Shown one piece after another: positions 1 through 11,300 of a DNA stretch of 64,000 nt. Numbering within the stretch: the stretch's first letter is position 1; each line of letters begins with the position of its first letter. Where the stretch lies: positions 179,799 to 243,798 of the forward strand of contig NZ_SOAX01000006.1 of the NCBI RefSeq assembly GCF_004364635.1. Reading direction: 5' to 3'. A program made the translations under genes and the position numbers. This DNA comes from Halospina denitrificans. Lineage in GTDB: Bacteria > Pseudomonadota > Gammaproteobacteria > Pseudomonadales > Oleiphilaceae. The notes beneath the pieces were generated by a model that saw only the letters and a program-made list of their open reading frames with translations, did not search any database and was not told where the DNA came from.

Positions 1-3000
1 GTGCGGGTGGCTCGGTGTGGCTGGATGTAGGGACAATGACCGCCTCGGAAGAGGCGAGGATTGAGGCGAATGGCGCTGGTGGGGACGGAATATATGACGG
101 CAGCGGCGGCGGTGGTCGTGTTGCGGTCTATTACGATACGTTCCACGGAAGCTGGTCCGGATTTATTTCCGTTCAGGGAGGAACTGATAATAACGTAGGT
201 AGTGCAGGCACTGTTTTCCGTAATGATCGTAGCGCTTCATCGAAGCGGCTGATCATTCGTAATACATCCGGGGGGAGTCGCACATGGTCAGAGGTTACTT
301 CACTGTCTGAAGGCACTTCAGATTTGAGTGTGGACCTATACGGTCGAGTGAGATTCCTGGGCGAGGATTACGCCATAAAGAGTTTGGAGCTTCATTCAGG
401 TGCGATATTAAAGACTCGCCGATTTGACGAGAGTACAGAAGAGGGTGGCCGCTTAAGTCTTGCCGCAGAATATTTTTCTATAGACAGCGATGCTCGCCTG
501 TCCGTTTCCAGCCTTGGCCAAGGTCATGTTGATGGGCAATACAGATATGTGGGAGGCAGCCATGGTGGTCGTGGCGGCAATGATTCCTGGAGCAGCGGCC
601 AGCAGTCCCTTGCGGCTTACGGGGACGCCGAGGCGCCGACCACCCTGGGCCAGGGTGGTAATGGCGGCGCCTATGGTGGTGGCGCATTCAAGCTGACAGT
701 GGAAACGCTCGAGCTGAATGGAGTGATCGAAGCAAATGGAACATCGAGCCGATCTGGCGGTGCGGGTGGTTCGTTGTGGCTGGATGTTGGGACACTCACC
801 GCTGCGGAAGGGGCAATGGTTGAAGCGCGAGGTGCTGCCGGAACCGACTCATATGGTGGCAGCGGCGGCGGCGGTCGAATCGCCATCGACTACGGCACCG
901 CCCTGGATTTCAACGAACAAACCATGGTGTCGGCGGCAGGCGGAACCGCGGGGAACCCAGGCGAAGACGGCTCTATTGTCATCAACCGCGTCCCGCAAAC
1001 CACCCGCATTGTCCAGACAAGTCTTGAGTCCCTGATGGTGGATTCGATCGAAACGATTGATCTGCACTTCGCCACCGAAATTGATCCAGCCACCTTGTCC
1101 GCCAGTGATGTCTCCCTTTTCGGCGCGAATCTGGGGTCGGTCTCCATCGCCGACATCAACGCCCTGAATAAGCTCGTGTACCGGGTCACGCTCACGGATC
1201 CCGTGCCTGAGGGCAGCTATGTGCTGGAGGTAGGGCCGGATATCCAGACGCCGGATGGCCTGGGTATGGACCAGAACCGGGATGGTGATGCGGGAACCGT
1301 CAGCGATGTTTACCAGTTCAGTTTTGAGATTGATGACACCCGTCCGCCCCAACCCGTCCTGACGTCCCATGATGCCACCGCCACCATCAAGCTGGACGGG
1401 CGCCACATTGTTCTTGAAGGGAAACGGACAGGGGAGGACCCAGTTGCCATCTGGCTTGATGATGGCTTGCGCGTGGTTCTCGGAACGGACAACTGGCAGG
1501 TTGAGCAGGATCTGGCGGAAGGCTCGCAGTCCCTTGAGCTCAAGGCGGTCAATGAAGCCGGAATCGCCAGTGAGCCGGTTGTTCTGGACATCAACGTGGA
1601 TTCCATCGCACCGCGTGTTGACGGGATCACACAGGCGAGCCATGCCAACGAGATTCCCGGCGCGGTCGGCCTTTTGACCACGGATAACGGCAGCGGCATT
1701 TCACTGGCCGATTCGGATATCCAGGTGCTTCGGGATGGCAATCCGGTCACCGGGGATCTGCAGCTCAAGAACGACCGCATCGAATTTACGCCCGCTACAC
1801 CCTTTACGGAAGGGGCCTACCAGGTTCAAGCGAGCGTTGCGGACAACCGGGGGAACACGACCCCGCCGGATGGGCAGCAGACGTTTGATTTTGCGTTGGA
1901 CACCACCGCACCGAACCCCGTCGTCCTCGACGACTACCCGGACCACACCACCATCAACGCCCACAACTTCTCCGGCCAGCGGGAAGAGCATGCCACCATC
2001 CTGGTCGATGGCGAGGCAGTCCAGGCCGAGGGTGACGGGACAACATGGCAGACCCAGGTTCCCCTCGAGGAAGGCGATAACACCGTCAGCTTCCGCCAGC
2101 GGGATCGTGCCGGCAATGTAAGCGAACCGGTAACGGCGGATATCTTTTATAACAGTGAGGCGCCCGGCCCTGTTGAATTCCAGGCCGATGTGGAAGGGAA
2201 CGGTACGACGGTTGACCTAGCCTGGCCCGATTACGATGAGTTCGAGAACGGCAACGACATTGCTGAATATCGGATCTTCGTGGAATCGGAGCCTTTCGAT
2301 TCCGTAGAAGGCCTTACCCATGAAGCGGAGGTTCCGGCTGGAGAGAAGGCCTATGAACTGGGTGGCCTGAGCCGTGACGGGCCTTCCTATGTGGCTGTTG
2401 TCGCCCGGGATATCGGCGGTCTCATGAAAACCGAGGTATCTGGCGAGCCGCTGACCCCAGTGGATGTCGTCTCCCCCGAAAAGCCTTCCGATCTACAGGT
2501 TAACGTCGGTAGCAACCAGCTCGGCCTGAGCTGGATTCCCTCAGAAGATCCCCACGATGACCTGGCGGGCTACCGCATCCGGGTACAGATTGATGGTGAG
2601 CAGGTTACCCATGAGCTTGCCAACGATGAGGTGTCGCTTAGCGATGGTCGCGCTCAGTACGTCGTGGATGGCCTTACACCCGCAACCGCCCATCCGCTGT
2701 CGCTGACCGCCTTTGATCTGGCGGACAACGAATCCGGTGCCCTGTCGGATGAGGGCGTTACGCTGCTGTCGAACCCGGACTCTGTATCGGCGGAAGGCCG
2801 CGACGGTCGTATAGCGCTGGAGTGGCCGGCCTCCCAGCCGTCTGAGCTTGTCGACGGTTACCGGCTGTATGTGGCTGAGCAGCCGTTCACGTCGGTTGAG
2901 GGCATGGACCCCGAGCGCAACGTTGATGCAACCACCCTGGCATCAGGCGTGGCTGGTCTGGACAACGGCACCACCTACCATGCGGCGGTTACCGCCAGGA

Positions 3001-6000
3001 ACCTGTCCGGAGGGGAGAATCCCAGCGTGGACAGTGTCGAGGTGACGCCGGAAGAGGACACCGAAGGCCCCACCATTGAAGGTCTCGTCTATCAGCAGGT
3101 GGATGGCACCCAAGTGGACCTGATGGACGGCGGAACCATTACCCGTGATGGCACCCTCCACCTGAAGGCAAGCGATGATTCCGGGCTCTCCCGTGCCGAG
3201 TTCAGGCTGGGTAGCGAGATCCTCGGCTCGTCCCTCACCGCCAACCCGGATTTCAGTATTGACCTGGAGCTGTTCCGGCTTGACGACGGCGACCATACGC
3301 TCGACCTGCGAGTCTTTGACAACCACAGCAACGAGACCCAGGAAACCAGGCCGCTGACGATTGATCTGGCACCCCCGGAGCCGCCGGTTATTGATACCCC
3401 GTCGGACGGCCACGTTACCAATAACGAATCGGTAGAGATCGCGGGAACTGCTGACGATCATACCCAGGTGCAACTGACGGTGAACGGCACCGTGCTGGAT
3501 GCCAACTCGTCCACGAGTAATGGCCGATTCAGTGCTGAGGTACCGCTGGAGGAAGGTGACAACAGCATCCGCGCCCAGGCCGCGTACAGTTCCCGGAACG
3601 AGTACGGCGTGCACAGCGACCCCATTGAAGTAACCCTCGATAACACGGTTCCCGATGCGCCCGCGGGTCTCAGCGCCACCGGCCGGGCACAGGGGGAGGT
3701 CCGTTTGAGCTGGTCGGCTCCGGACGATGACCGTATTCAGGGCTACCACCTCTATCGCAGCACGGCGCCCTTCACCGCCGTCGCCGAGGCGCAGCGGATC
3801 ACCCAGGAAAAGGTCCGGGGGGAACGGTATACCGATCTTCCGGATGAGGATGGCACCTACCACTACCGTGCCGTCGCCGTGAACGAGCTGGGCACGGAAA
3901 GTGATCCCTCACCCTCTGACGATGCTGTTTCAGACAGCGAAGCGCCCTACGTCAAGAACGTCGAATTCGATCCCGAAGGCGGCCACGATCCGGAGAATAA
4001 CCGCTTTGGTCCCGGCCGTGTGAACCTGGACCTGGAATTCAACGAAGCGCTTGAAACCACCCCTTATCTGGCCTTCACCGTAAGCGGTGGCAACCCCATC
4101 GTTGTGGAGCTTCAGCCGGACTATAACGACGAGAAGTCCTACAAGGGGCATTTCGTGATTCCGGAGGACACTCGATCCGGAACGGCGTATGGCGTGCTCT
4201 CGGCAAGGGATGAAGTCGGCAACCGGGGCAGCAACATGCTGGACGGGGAAAGCATCGTGATTGATGCCCAGGGGCCTGAAGTCAGCGACATCGTGACCAA
4301 CCCCGTGGACCCCATCCGCAACGAGATCGGGGACAACGGCGAGGGGCAGGTCATTGGGATTGAGATGCGCCTGTCCGAGCCCGTGGCTTCAGGCGCGAGC
4401 CCAACCCTGGTCCCGATGCTCAAGGAGGATGCCGGCGACGCAATCATACCCGGATACGACAGCGGCCTGACCCTGGCATTGGACGAGGAGGCATCGACGC
4501 CCGAAGAGCCTGTCTACACCACCGAGCTGCAGCTTCCCCATGACGCTGGCCTGGATGAGCAGGGAGAGCCGGGAATCGCCTACCTGCATTTTGACTATTC
4601 AGCGGTTGATGACCTGGGCACCGAAGCCACCGGCATTGACGGTGACCCGCGTTTCCAGGTCTATCAGGGTGATCTGCCGCCAACCGACATCCCGGAAGGG
4701 CTGAAAGCACGAGCGCTGGAAGGGGGCATCGTCGAACTCAGCTGGGACGAAGTCGAGGATGCGGCCGGCTATGTGGTTTACCGCCAGGGCCCGAACGAAT
4801 CCGAGCTCAGTGAAGTCACGGAGCTGAGCAACCCGGCGGAGCCCCTGTACCTTGATGGCAAGCCCGATGGCCTGGATGACGGCACCTACCAGTACGCACT
4901 GGCGAGCGTCCGCTCCCATCAGGGCGAGCAATCGCGCAGTGCGCAGAGCGAAGTGGTTGAAGTCGAAGCCATGGGCACGCCTCCGGAAGCCCCGGAAGAG
5001 TTTGCCCTGGAACTGGCGGGCAATGGAGTTGTCGCGCAGTGGATGCACCCGGCGGTTGCCAGCAGCGACTCCGAGGTAACCTACAACCTCTATCGCTTCG
5101 CCCTGGCCGCCGACCAACCGGCGCCGGATCTCGCGGACGAGACCCCGCTTCAGGCGGACATCCCCGAGCCCATCGCGGTCGATACCGAGCCCTCGGAGAG
5201 CGAGCACTATTACGTGGTCACCGCCGTGGATAAGGCCGGCAATGAGTCCGCCCCCTCCAACAGCGACTACCTGGACTCGGATCTGCTCCCGGTCAGCGAA
5301 CTGGCGATCTCAATTCCGGAAGAAGGCCGCCCCGTGCTCACCTGGAAGCACCAGAACGCCAACCTGTCCGGTTTCGAGGTTGGCTATCTCGACAGCAACC
5401 AGGAGACGGTCCCGCTGCACGATGACCTGATCACCGAAACCGCCTTTACCGATCCGGACTATGCCGACGGCGAGTCACTCAGCGGTGCCCCGAAAGACCG
5501 GACCTACCAGGTGGTGGCCGTGAATACGGACGGCCAGCGAAGCGTGGCAAACACCCTGGAACTGCCCGCGTTGTCCATGGAGTTGCTGGACGAGCAGGAC
5601 TCGGCCATCGAGCGTGGCGTCATGAACCGGCTCAATTACCGCGTCACCAATGCCGGCGACGAAGAAGTGGTCCAGGCGCGCCTGCGGGTGGGCGTCGAGG
5701 TTGACGGCGAGGTGCGCGAGCACTGGTCCAAACGCTTCAGCGTGGAAGCCGGAGACTATACGGACGTGCCCGTGGTCATCGGTGGTTATGAGGAGCTCGG
5801 CAGCCACGCCACTCTGGACGCTGAAATCGTGCTCGAACCCAGCCCCGGCCACTTGCTGAGCATTCAGCAGGAGCAATCCGCAGGTGTCGGCCAGTCCGGT
5901 GTCCGCCTGGACGTGGAAACCGAGGAAATGGTCCGAGGTGCCGATGGCAAGGCTCGCCTGGTGCTTGAGAACACCAGCGACGTGGAGATGGAGATCGTCA

Positions 6001-8258
6001 CGGCCCGGAATAACGGCAACGACCCAAGCGACCAGATCCGGCTGGTGCTCAAGGACCGGGACGGCAATGTGCTCAGCAGCCAGGCCGCCAAGCAGGCGAC
6101 AGGCTCAGTGGTCACCAATGCCTCCGGCGACACTGTGGCACGTATTGCCCCCGGCGACACCTTCGAGTCCCAGGCCTTTGACGTGTTGGCGCCCATGTCT
6201 TCCCCCGAAGACGCGCGGCTCCATCTGGAAGTGGATCAATTCCACCACCAGCTGGGCCGGGATACCGCGGTCTCCATTGGCGGAAGCCGTGCCAGCTCCG
6301 ACGTGAGCCTGCGCGAGACCAGCTATTATGCCGAGCTGGAAAGCGTGGAGCCGCAAACGGTGTTCACCGGGGAAACCGTGACCCTCGAAGGTCGCGCTCT
6401 GGACCGGGACACCGATGAACCGCTGAGCAGCGTGCCCGTCAATCTCGTGCTGGACGTTCGTGGCTTTGAGCGCACATTCGAGCTGCAGACCCGCAGTGAT
6501 GGCACCTTCAGCCACAGCTTTACGCCGGGCTCCGGAGAGGCGGGCAGCTACCGGGTGAGTGCCCTCCATCCGTCGGTTACGGACCGACCCGACCATGGCA
6601 GTTTTCTGGTCGAGGGGGCCGGTGTCTCGCCAACCCGGGCGGAGCTGGAGTTCCCCCGGAACTACGACTACCGGCTGGACGTCAAGGTGCGGGCCGATAA
6701 GGGCAGTGACCTGAACAATGTCCGCCTGGAGCACGCGCCACAGCAGGATGCCGAGGGTAACGACATGCCCCTGCCGGACGGCCTGAACCTCGATCTTGCC
6801 GGGCCGCTCACCATTGCCGGCGGCGAACGGGCCACGCTCGGAATGGTGATCAGCGGCACCCAGCAGGCCCCGGAACAGGGCACTGTACGGGCCCATGTTA
6901 TGGCGGATAACAGCGAAGATCCGCTGGATACCGTCAAGGTCGACTACTACCTCACTGAAGCCAAGCCAAGGCTGCAGGCCCAGCCGACCCACCTGGAAAC
7001 CGGCATCAGTCACGACGGGGAACAGCGCGAGACCTTCACCATCACCAACGATGGCCTGGAATCGGCGGAAAACCTGAGCCTGGAACTCCAGGACAACCAG
7101 GGCAATCCCGCACCGGACTGGCTCAACCTCCTGTCACCCAGCGACCTGGGGAACCTTGAGGTTGACGAGAGCACGGACATCCAGCTTCGCCTGGAGCCCA
7201 CGAGCGAGGTGGCGGAAGGCAATCATGAGTTCCGCCTCCGCCTGGAGGGAGATAACGCGCAAGCCCTGGATATTCCGGTGTTCGCCAGCGTCACCCAGTC
7301 CGGCGAGGGCAATGTGCTCTTCCACGCGGTCGACATACACACGGCCACCCTGGATGAAGACGGCGAGCCCATCCCCGGGCTGGCTGACGCCCAGATCACG
7401 CTCCAGCATCAGGAAACCCTGGATGAGACCAAGGTAGAGACCGACGTCAATGGCGAAGCACTCGTCGAGGACCTTGCTCCAGGGCGGTATACCTATCGGG
7501 CCTCCGCTTTCGACCATGAGTCCACGAGCGGCGAGATTGAGGTGCGCCCTGGCATCACTCGCCGGGAACAGGTCTATTTGAATAACCAACTGATCCAGAT
7601 GGAGTTCTCGGTCAAGGAAATCACCATTGAGGATCGTTACGACATCGTCCTCGAGTCCACCTTCGAGACCGATGTCCCCGCTCCGGTGGTCGTGTTTGAG
7701 CCGGCGTCCGTCAACCTGCCGATGCTTGAGAAGGGCGAGGTATTCCAGGGGGAATTCACGCTTTCCAATCACGGCCAGGTCGAAGCGGAGAACGTCAACG
7801 CGAGCCTCCCCGAGGGGGATGAGTACGCACGGTTTGAATACCTGACGGAAATTCCCGAAGTACTCGCTCCTGGCCAGGTCGTGGTCGTTCCGTACCGCAT
7901 CACAGCACTGAAGGACTTCCTTCCGGAAGCGGATGGCAGCGCGAGTGGCGGGGGCTGTGTTAAGCACCAGTACGAGGCGGCCTGTGATTACAGCTTTGAG
8001 TGCGCGGTTGGGACCTTTGTCCGCAATGCGGCCCGTCTGCTGTTCAACGCCGTTGGCGGCTCCTCCTGCGAGAGCAGCACCAGCAGTGGCGGCATCGGCG
8101 GTGGTAGCGGGTTTGTGGGCGGTTATGGCGGTGGCGGCGGAGGCGGCACCACCTACACCCCCAGGGGTGGAACGCCCATCGAGCCCAAGGATTCCGCGTG
8201 TGAGGACAACAGCTGCAGCTCCGGCAGTTGCCAGTGCTCACAGGGAGGTGGCGACTAA
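1..8258 (+). CDS. Giant Ig/FN3-repeat surface protein (5' partial)
   Basis: The reading frame is open from the first base of the window, so the true start lies upstream; the GTG at 15 is internal to a repeat (the motif WLDVGT recurs near 780). Approximate layout by nucleotide: Gly-rich beta-helix-like repeats (1-980), an SbsA/Big-type domain (990-1340), Ig-like modules (1350-2150, 3060-3640, 3940-4670), FN3 modules (about 2160, 2470, 2770, 3650, 4680, 4980, 5290), CARDB-like modules (5570-6290), a bacterial Ig-type module (6340-6620) and a carboxypeptidase-regulatory-like module (7330-7590). The last 110 or so residues are Gly-rich and hold eight cysteines; I saw none earlier in the protein. 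No membrane anchor, LPXTG or autotransporter barrel is visible at the C terminus. Its stop overlaps a possible start of the RHS gene (TAATG at 8256-8260), so the two are probably co-transcribed. A cell-surface adhesin or scaffold role is inference. Confidence 0.85.
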   Translation, partial: AGGSVWLDVGTMTASEEARIEANGAGGDGIYDGSGGGGRVAVYYDTFHGSWSGFISVQGGTDNNVGSAGTVFRNDRSASSKRLIIRNTSGGSRTWSEVTSLSEGTSDLSVDLYGRVRFLGEDYAIKSLELHSGAILKTRRFDESTEEGGRLSLAAEYFSIDSDARLSVSSLGQGHVDGQYRYVGGSHGGRGGNDSWSSGQQSLAAYGDAEAPTTLGQGGNGGAYGGGAFKLTVETLELNGVIEANGTSSRSGGAGGSLWLDVGTLTAAEGAMVEARGAAGTDSYGGSGGGGRIAIDYGTALDFNEQTMVSAAGGTAGNPGEDGSIVINRVPQTTRIVQTSLESLMVDSIETIDLHFATEIDPATLSASDVSLFGANLGSVSIADINALNKLVYRVTLTDPVPEGSYVLEVGPDIQTPDGLGMDQNRDGDAGTVSDVYQFSFEIDDTRPPQPVLTSHDATATIKLDGRHIVLEGKRTGEDPVAIWLDDGLRVVLGTDNWQVEQDLAEGSQSLELKAVNEAGIASEPVVLDINVDSIAPRVDGITQASHANEIPGAVGLLTTDNGSGISLADSDIQVLRDGNPVTGDLQLKNDRIEFTPATPFTEGAYQVQASVADNRGNTTPPDGQQTFDFALDTTAPNPVVLDDYPDHTTINAHNFSGQREEHATILVDGEAVQAEGDGTTWQTQVPLEEGDNTVSFRQRDRAGNVSEPVTADIFYNSEAPGPVEFQADVEGNGTTVDLAWPDYDEFENGNDIAEYRIFVESEPFDSVEGLTHEAEVPAGEKAYELGGLSRDGPSYVAVVARDIGGLMKTEVSGEPLTPVDVVSPEKPSDLQVNVGSNQLGLSWIPSEDPHDDLAGYRIRVQIDGEQVTHELANDEVSLSDGRAQYVVDGLTPATAHPLSLTAFDLADNESGALSDEGVTLLSNPDSVSAEGRDGRIALEWPASQPSELVDGYRLYVAEQPFTSVEGMDPERNVDATTLASGVAGLDNGTTYHAAVTARNLSGGENPSVDSVEVTPEEDTEGPTIEGLVYQQVDGTQVDLMDGGTITRDGTLHLKASDDSGLSRAEFRLGSEILGSSLTANPDFSIDLELFRLDDGDHTLDLRVFDNHSNETQETRPLTIDLAPPEPPVIDTPSDGHVTNNESVEIAGTADDHTQVQLTVNGTVLDANSSTSNGRFSAEVPLEEGDNSIRAQAAYSSRNEYGVHSDPIEVTLDNTVPDAPAGLSATGRAQGEVRLSWSAPDDDRIQGYHLYRSTAPFTAVAEAQRITQEKVRGERYTDLPDEDGTYHYRAVAVNELGTESDPSPSDDAVSDSEAPYVKNVEFDPEGGHDPENNRFGPGRVNLDLEFNEALETTPYLAFTVSGGNPIVVELQPDYNDEKSYKGHFVIPEDTRSGTAYGVLSARDEVGNRGSNMLDGESIVIDAQGPEVSDIVTNPVDPIRNEIGDNGEGQVIGIEMRLSEPVASGASPTLVPMLKEDAGDAIIPGYDSGLTLALDEEASTPEEPVYTTELQLPHDAGLDEQGEPGIAYLHFDYSAVDDLGTEATGIDGDPRFQVYQGDLPPTDIPEGLKARALEGGIVELSWDEVEDAAGYVVYRQGPNESELSEVTELSNPAEPLYLDGKPDGLDDGTYQYALASVRSHQGEQSRSAQSEVVEVEAMGTPPEAPEEFALELAGNGVVAQWMHPAVASSDSEVTYNLYRFALAADQPAPDLADETPLQADIPEPIAVDTEPSESEHYYVVTAVDKAGNESAPSNSDYLDSDLLPVSELAISIPEEGRPVLTWKHQNANLSGFEVGYLDSNQETVPLHDDLITETAFTDPDYADGESLSGAPKDRTYQVVAVNTDGQRSVANTLELPALSMELLDEQDSAIERGVMNRLNYRVTNAGDEEVVQARLRVGVEVDGEVREHWSKRFSVEAGDYTDVPVVIGGYEELGSHATLDAEIVLEPSPGHLLSIQQEQSAGVGQSGVRLDVETEEMVRGADGKARLVLENTSDVEMEIVTARNNGNDPSDQIRLVLKDRDGNVLSSQAAKQATGSVVTNASGDTVARIAPGDTFESQAFDVLAPMSSPEDARLHLEVDQFHHQLGRDTAVSIGGSRASSDVSLRETSYYAELESVEPQTVFTGETVTLEGRALDRDTDEPLSSVPVNLVLDVRGFERTFELQTRSDGTFSHSFTPGSGEAGSYRVSALHPSVTDRPDHGSFLVEGAGVSPTRAELEFPRNYDYRLDVKVRADKGSDLNNVRLEHAPQQDAEGNDMPLPDGLNLDLAGPLTIAGGERATLGMVISGTQQAPEQGTVRAHVMADNSEDPLDTVKVDYYLTEAKPRLQAQPTHLETGISHDGEQRETFTITNDGLESAENLSLELQDNQGNPAPDWLNLLSPSDLGNLEVDESTDIQLRLEPTSEVAEGNHEFRLRLEGDNAQALDIPVFASVTQSGEGNVLFHAVDIHTATLDEDGEPIPGLADAQITLQHQETLDETKVETDVNGEALVEDLAPGRYTYRASAFDHESTSGEIEVRPGITRREQVYLNNQLIQMEFSVKEITIEDRYDIVLESTFETDVPAPVVVFEPASVNLPMLEKGEVFQGEFTLSNHGQVEAENVNASLPEGDEYARFEYLTEIPEVLAPGQVVVVPYRITALKDFLPEADGSASGGGCVKHQYEAACDYSFECAVGTFVRNAARLLFNAVGGSSCESSTSSGGIGGGSGFVGGYGGGGGGGTTYTPRGGTPIEPKDSACEDNSCSSGSCQCSQGGGD

Positions 8259-8314
8259 TGATTGGACAGGCAGACACACAGCAGCCAGTGCAGACAACCA
8301 AAGGACTGAGATTC

Positions 8315-11300
8315 ATGCGTTACAGTTTTCTTCTGATCATGCTTTGTGCCGTCTCGCTGGCCCAGGCGGCCCCAGGGCTGCAGACCGATACGGGATCCAT
8401 CCATTTCCTGAATGGGCTGACGATGGATTCCCGCGACCTGGCGGTTGAGGGCCGGCATGCGACCGTACGCTTCAGCCGCAGCTACAACCCGGACTCATCG
8501 GCCCGATGGGACTGGAACCAGCGTTGGCAGCCACTGGTCAAACAGGAACAGGACGGCACCGCCGTCCTCTCCCGGGGCTCTACCAACTTCGGCGGACGCC
8601 CCATCGAGCCCGGCAACGAGCTGGAGTTCATGGGCCGGAAAATGGGCCGACGCGGGGGCTGTGGCTACGAGTCCGGCGAATGGGTCTGTGATTACGCAAC
8701 ACCCGAATACGTCCGCCCCGGCAGCCCCACCATCAAGGTGCTTGAGGACGGCTACCGCTGGGAATCCCCCGGTGGCAACTGGATCCGCTATGACCAGGAC
8801 GGCAAAGTCATTGCCTACGGCAACTTCTCGCAGACCCATGCCCAGATCGAGCGCGATGGACAGGGCCGCATCGCCGAAATCCGGAACGCGGATGGCGGCC
8901 TCCTGGCAACAGTGGGCTATGCGGACCAGCAGGCAAGGCATCCGTCCTACGTTGAGGATTACACGGGAAGGCGCGTCAGCTACGAGTACGACGCCGATGG
9001 CCAGCTCACGGAAGTAACTGACGTGCGCGGCAAAACCTGGCAGTACGACTACAACAGCGACGGCGAGCTCACTGCCTTCACCGACCCCAGGGGCAATACC
9101 ACCAGCTACGGCTATGACCTGGATGACAACACCCAGTACCGCATCACCTACGCCGATGGCTACCAGGTTGATTACAACGTGGGAGCGGACAGTTCCGATG
9201 AGGGCATTACCGTTGTCTACGAGCGCCACCCGGACGGCACCATCCGCGAACGTCGCCATGGCCGCAACAGCGTGAACACCACCCGCCGTGTGCCGGGCAC
9301 GGACGAGAAGGTGGCGCTAACCTATTCCCTGCGCGTGAATGACGAGCTTGTGGAAGAAGTCTACGCCACGGAAGTCGGCGACAGTGCTACTGAACGATAC
9401 CGCCTTGAGCGGCAGCCGGACGGCACCTTCCAAGCCTCACGCAGAGACCTCCAGGGCCGCCTCGTCCGGCGCTGGTACAGCGACGGCACCGAGGAAACCT
9501 GGACCTACGCCACCAACAGCCACCAGGTGAAAGCCCATACCGACCGCCGCGGCACCGTAACCCGCTACCAGTACAACGATGACAACCGTCCGGCGAAGAT
9601 GATCGAAGCCGAGGGCACGGCCGTACAGCGCACGACCCGCTACACCTACCCCGACGACAGCACCCGCGTCATCACCCGCTCCGGCCCCGGTGGTCCGGAT
9701 ACCGAGGTGCGGGAAATCCTGGATGAATACGGCAACGTCATCGAGCGCCGTGACCCCGAGGGCAATACCACAACCTACACCTACAACGTCCAGGGCCAGG
9801 TTCTGACCAGAACTCTGCCGAGTGGTGCCAGCTACAGCTACAGTTATGATGAGGCGGGTAATCTTTTGAACGAGCAAGATCCGCTCGAACGCACGACCCA
9901 ATACCGCTACGACGAAGCTGGCAATCGCATCCGCGAAACCGCCCCAAATCAGGCTGTAACGCAGTACGAATACGATTCTCGTAATGCGCGCTCCGCGATC
10001 ATCGATCCGTATGACCACCGGACGGAAATCGAACGCGATCGTGAGAATCGAGAACGAATTGTAATCAATCCGCTAGATCACGAGAGCCGCCAGATAAAGA
10101 CTCCTCTGGGTATGCCCAGGAGCATGCAGGATGCTGATGGCAACACTGTGAACATGGAATGGAATGGAGTACAGCTCAAGAAAGCCAATCTACCTACCTT
10201 CGAGCGGCGTTTTCAGTACAGCGAGCGGCAAATCGAGTCCATTGCAGAGCAGTGGGCGGGCGGTCAGCGTGAGACCCGATTCAAGCGCAATCCGCACGGT
10301 CAGATCCGGAAGGAAACAGATGCGCTGGAGAACAGCACCAACCGGGAGTACGACGCCCTAGAACGGGTAACCCGGATTCAGGACGCTGAAGGTGGCGTGG
10401 CACGGCTCGCGTACGACTACCGGGACAACCTGATCAGCGTCACGGACCCAGAAGGGCGGGTAACGCGGTTTGAGTACAATCGTAATGACCAGGTGACCGC
10501 TGAAATCCGCACGCCTGAGTCCGGCGTGGAGCATGAGCGGACTTATGCCTACGACGCGGATGGCAACCTCACGGAGGAGATCACACCGGAAGGCCAGAAG
10601 CTGATCTATGAATACGATGATGCGGCTCAGTTGATCGGCATCGAGCTCTATGACAACCAGGCTGACAGCGGCCCGGTTCGTGCCATCACCTTCACCTATA
10701 CCGCCCTCGGCCAGATAGCGGGCTACAGCGACGAGAACACTTCCGTCAGCTATGACTACAGCGCCCGTGGTCAGATGGTTCAAGCCACTACGGATTACGG
10801 CCCCTTCAGCAAAACCATCACTTATAGCTACGATGCAGTCGGTCGGATGAAGACCTACACCAACCCTGAAAACATCACCTACCGGTATCATTACACACCG
10901 GGTGGACAGATCCAGCGCATCGAAATCCCCAATGAAGGCGATATTACCTTTACAAACTGGCAGTGGCACCGAGCACAGCTTATTCAGCTACCCGGCGGCA
11001 ATCGCATCGAACGCCGTTTTGACGGCTTGATGCGCATGACCGAGAACCGTCTGGTGGATTCGGCGGGTATGGATCTCTTATCCATGCTTTACGACTATGA
11101 TGTCGTCGATAACCTCCGTAGCAAACAGACCAGCGAGGGCGATACCCAATACGACTACGACCCGCTCTATCGCCTGACTTTGGCGGATTATCCGGGAGAG
11201 TCCGAAGAAACCTTCGACTACGATGGCGTTGACAACCGTACGCAGCACACCAGAACGGACAAGCCGCAGGATGAACTTGAGCCACTCAAATACAACGAAG

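Noticed and set aside
849-1643. Long minus-strand ORF inside the first giant gene
   Set aside because: It is antisense to a strongly coding frame, and its composition is that of a shadow frame of repetitive GC-rich DNA; no ribosome site or recognisable domain.
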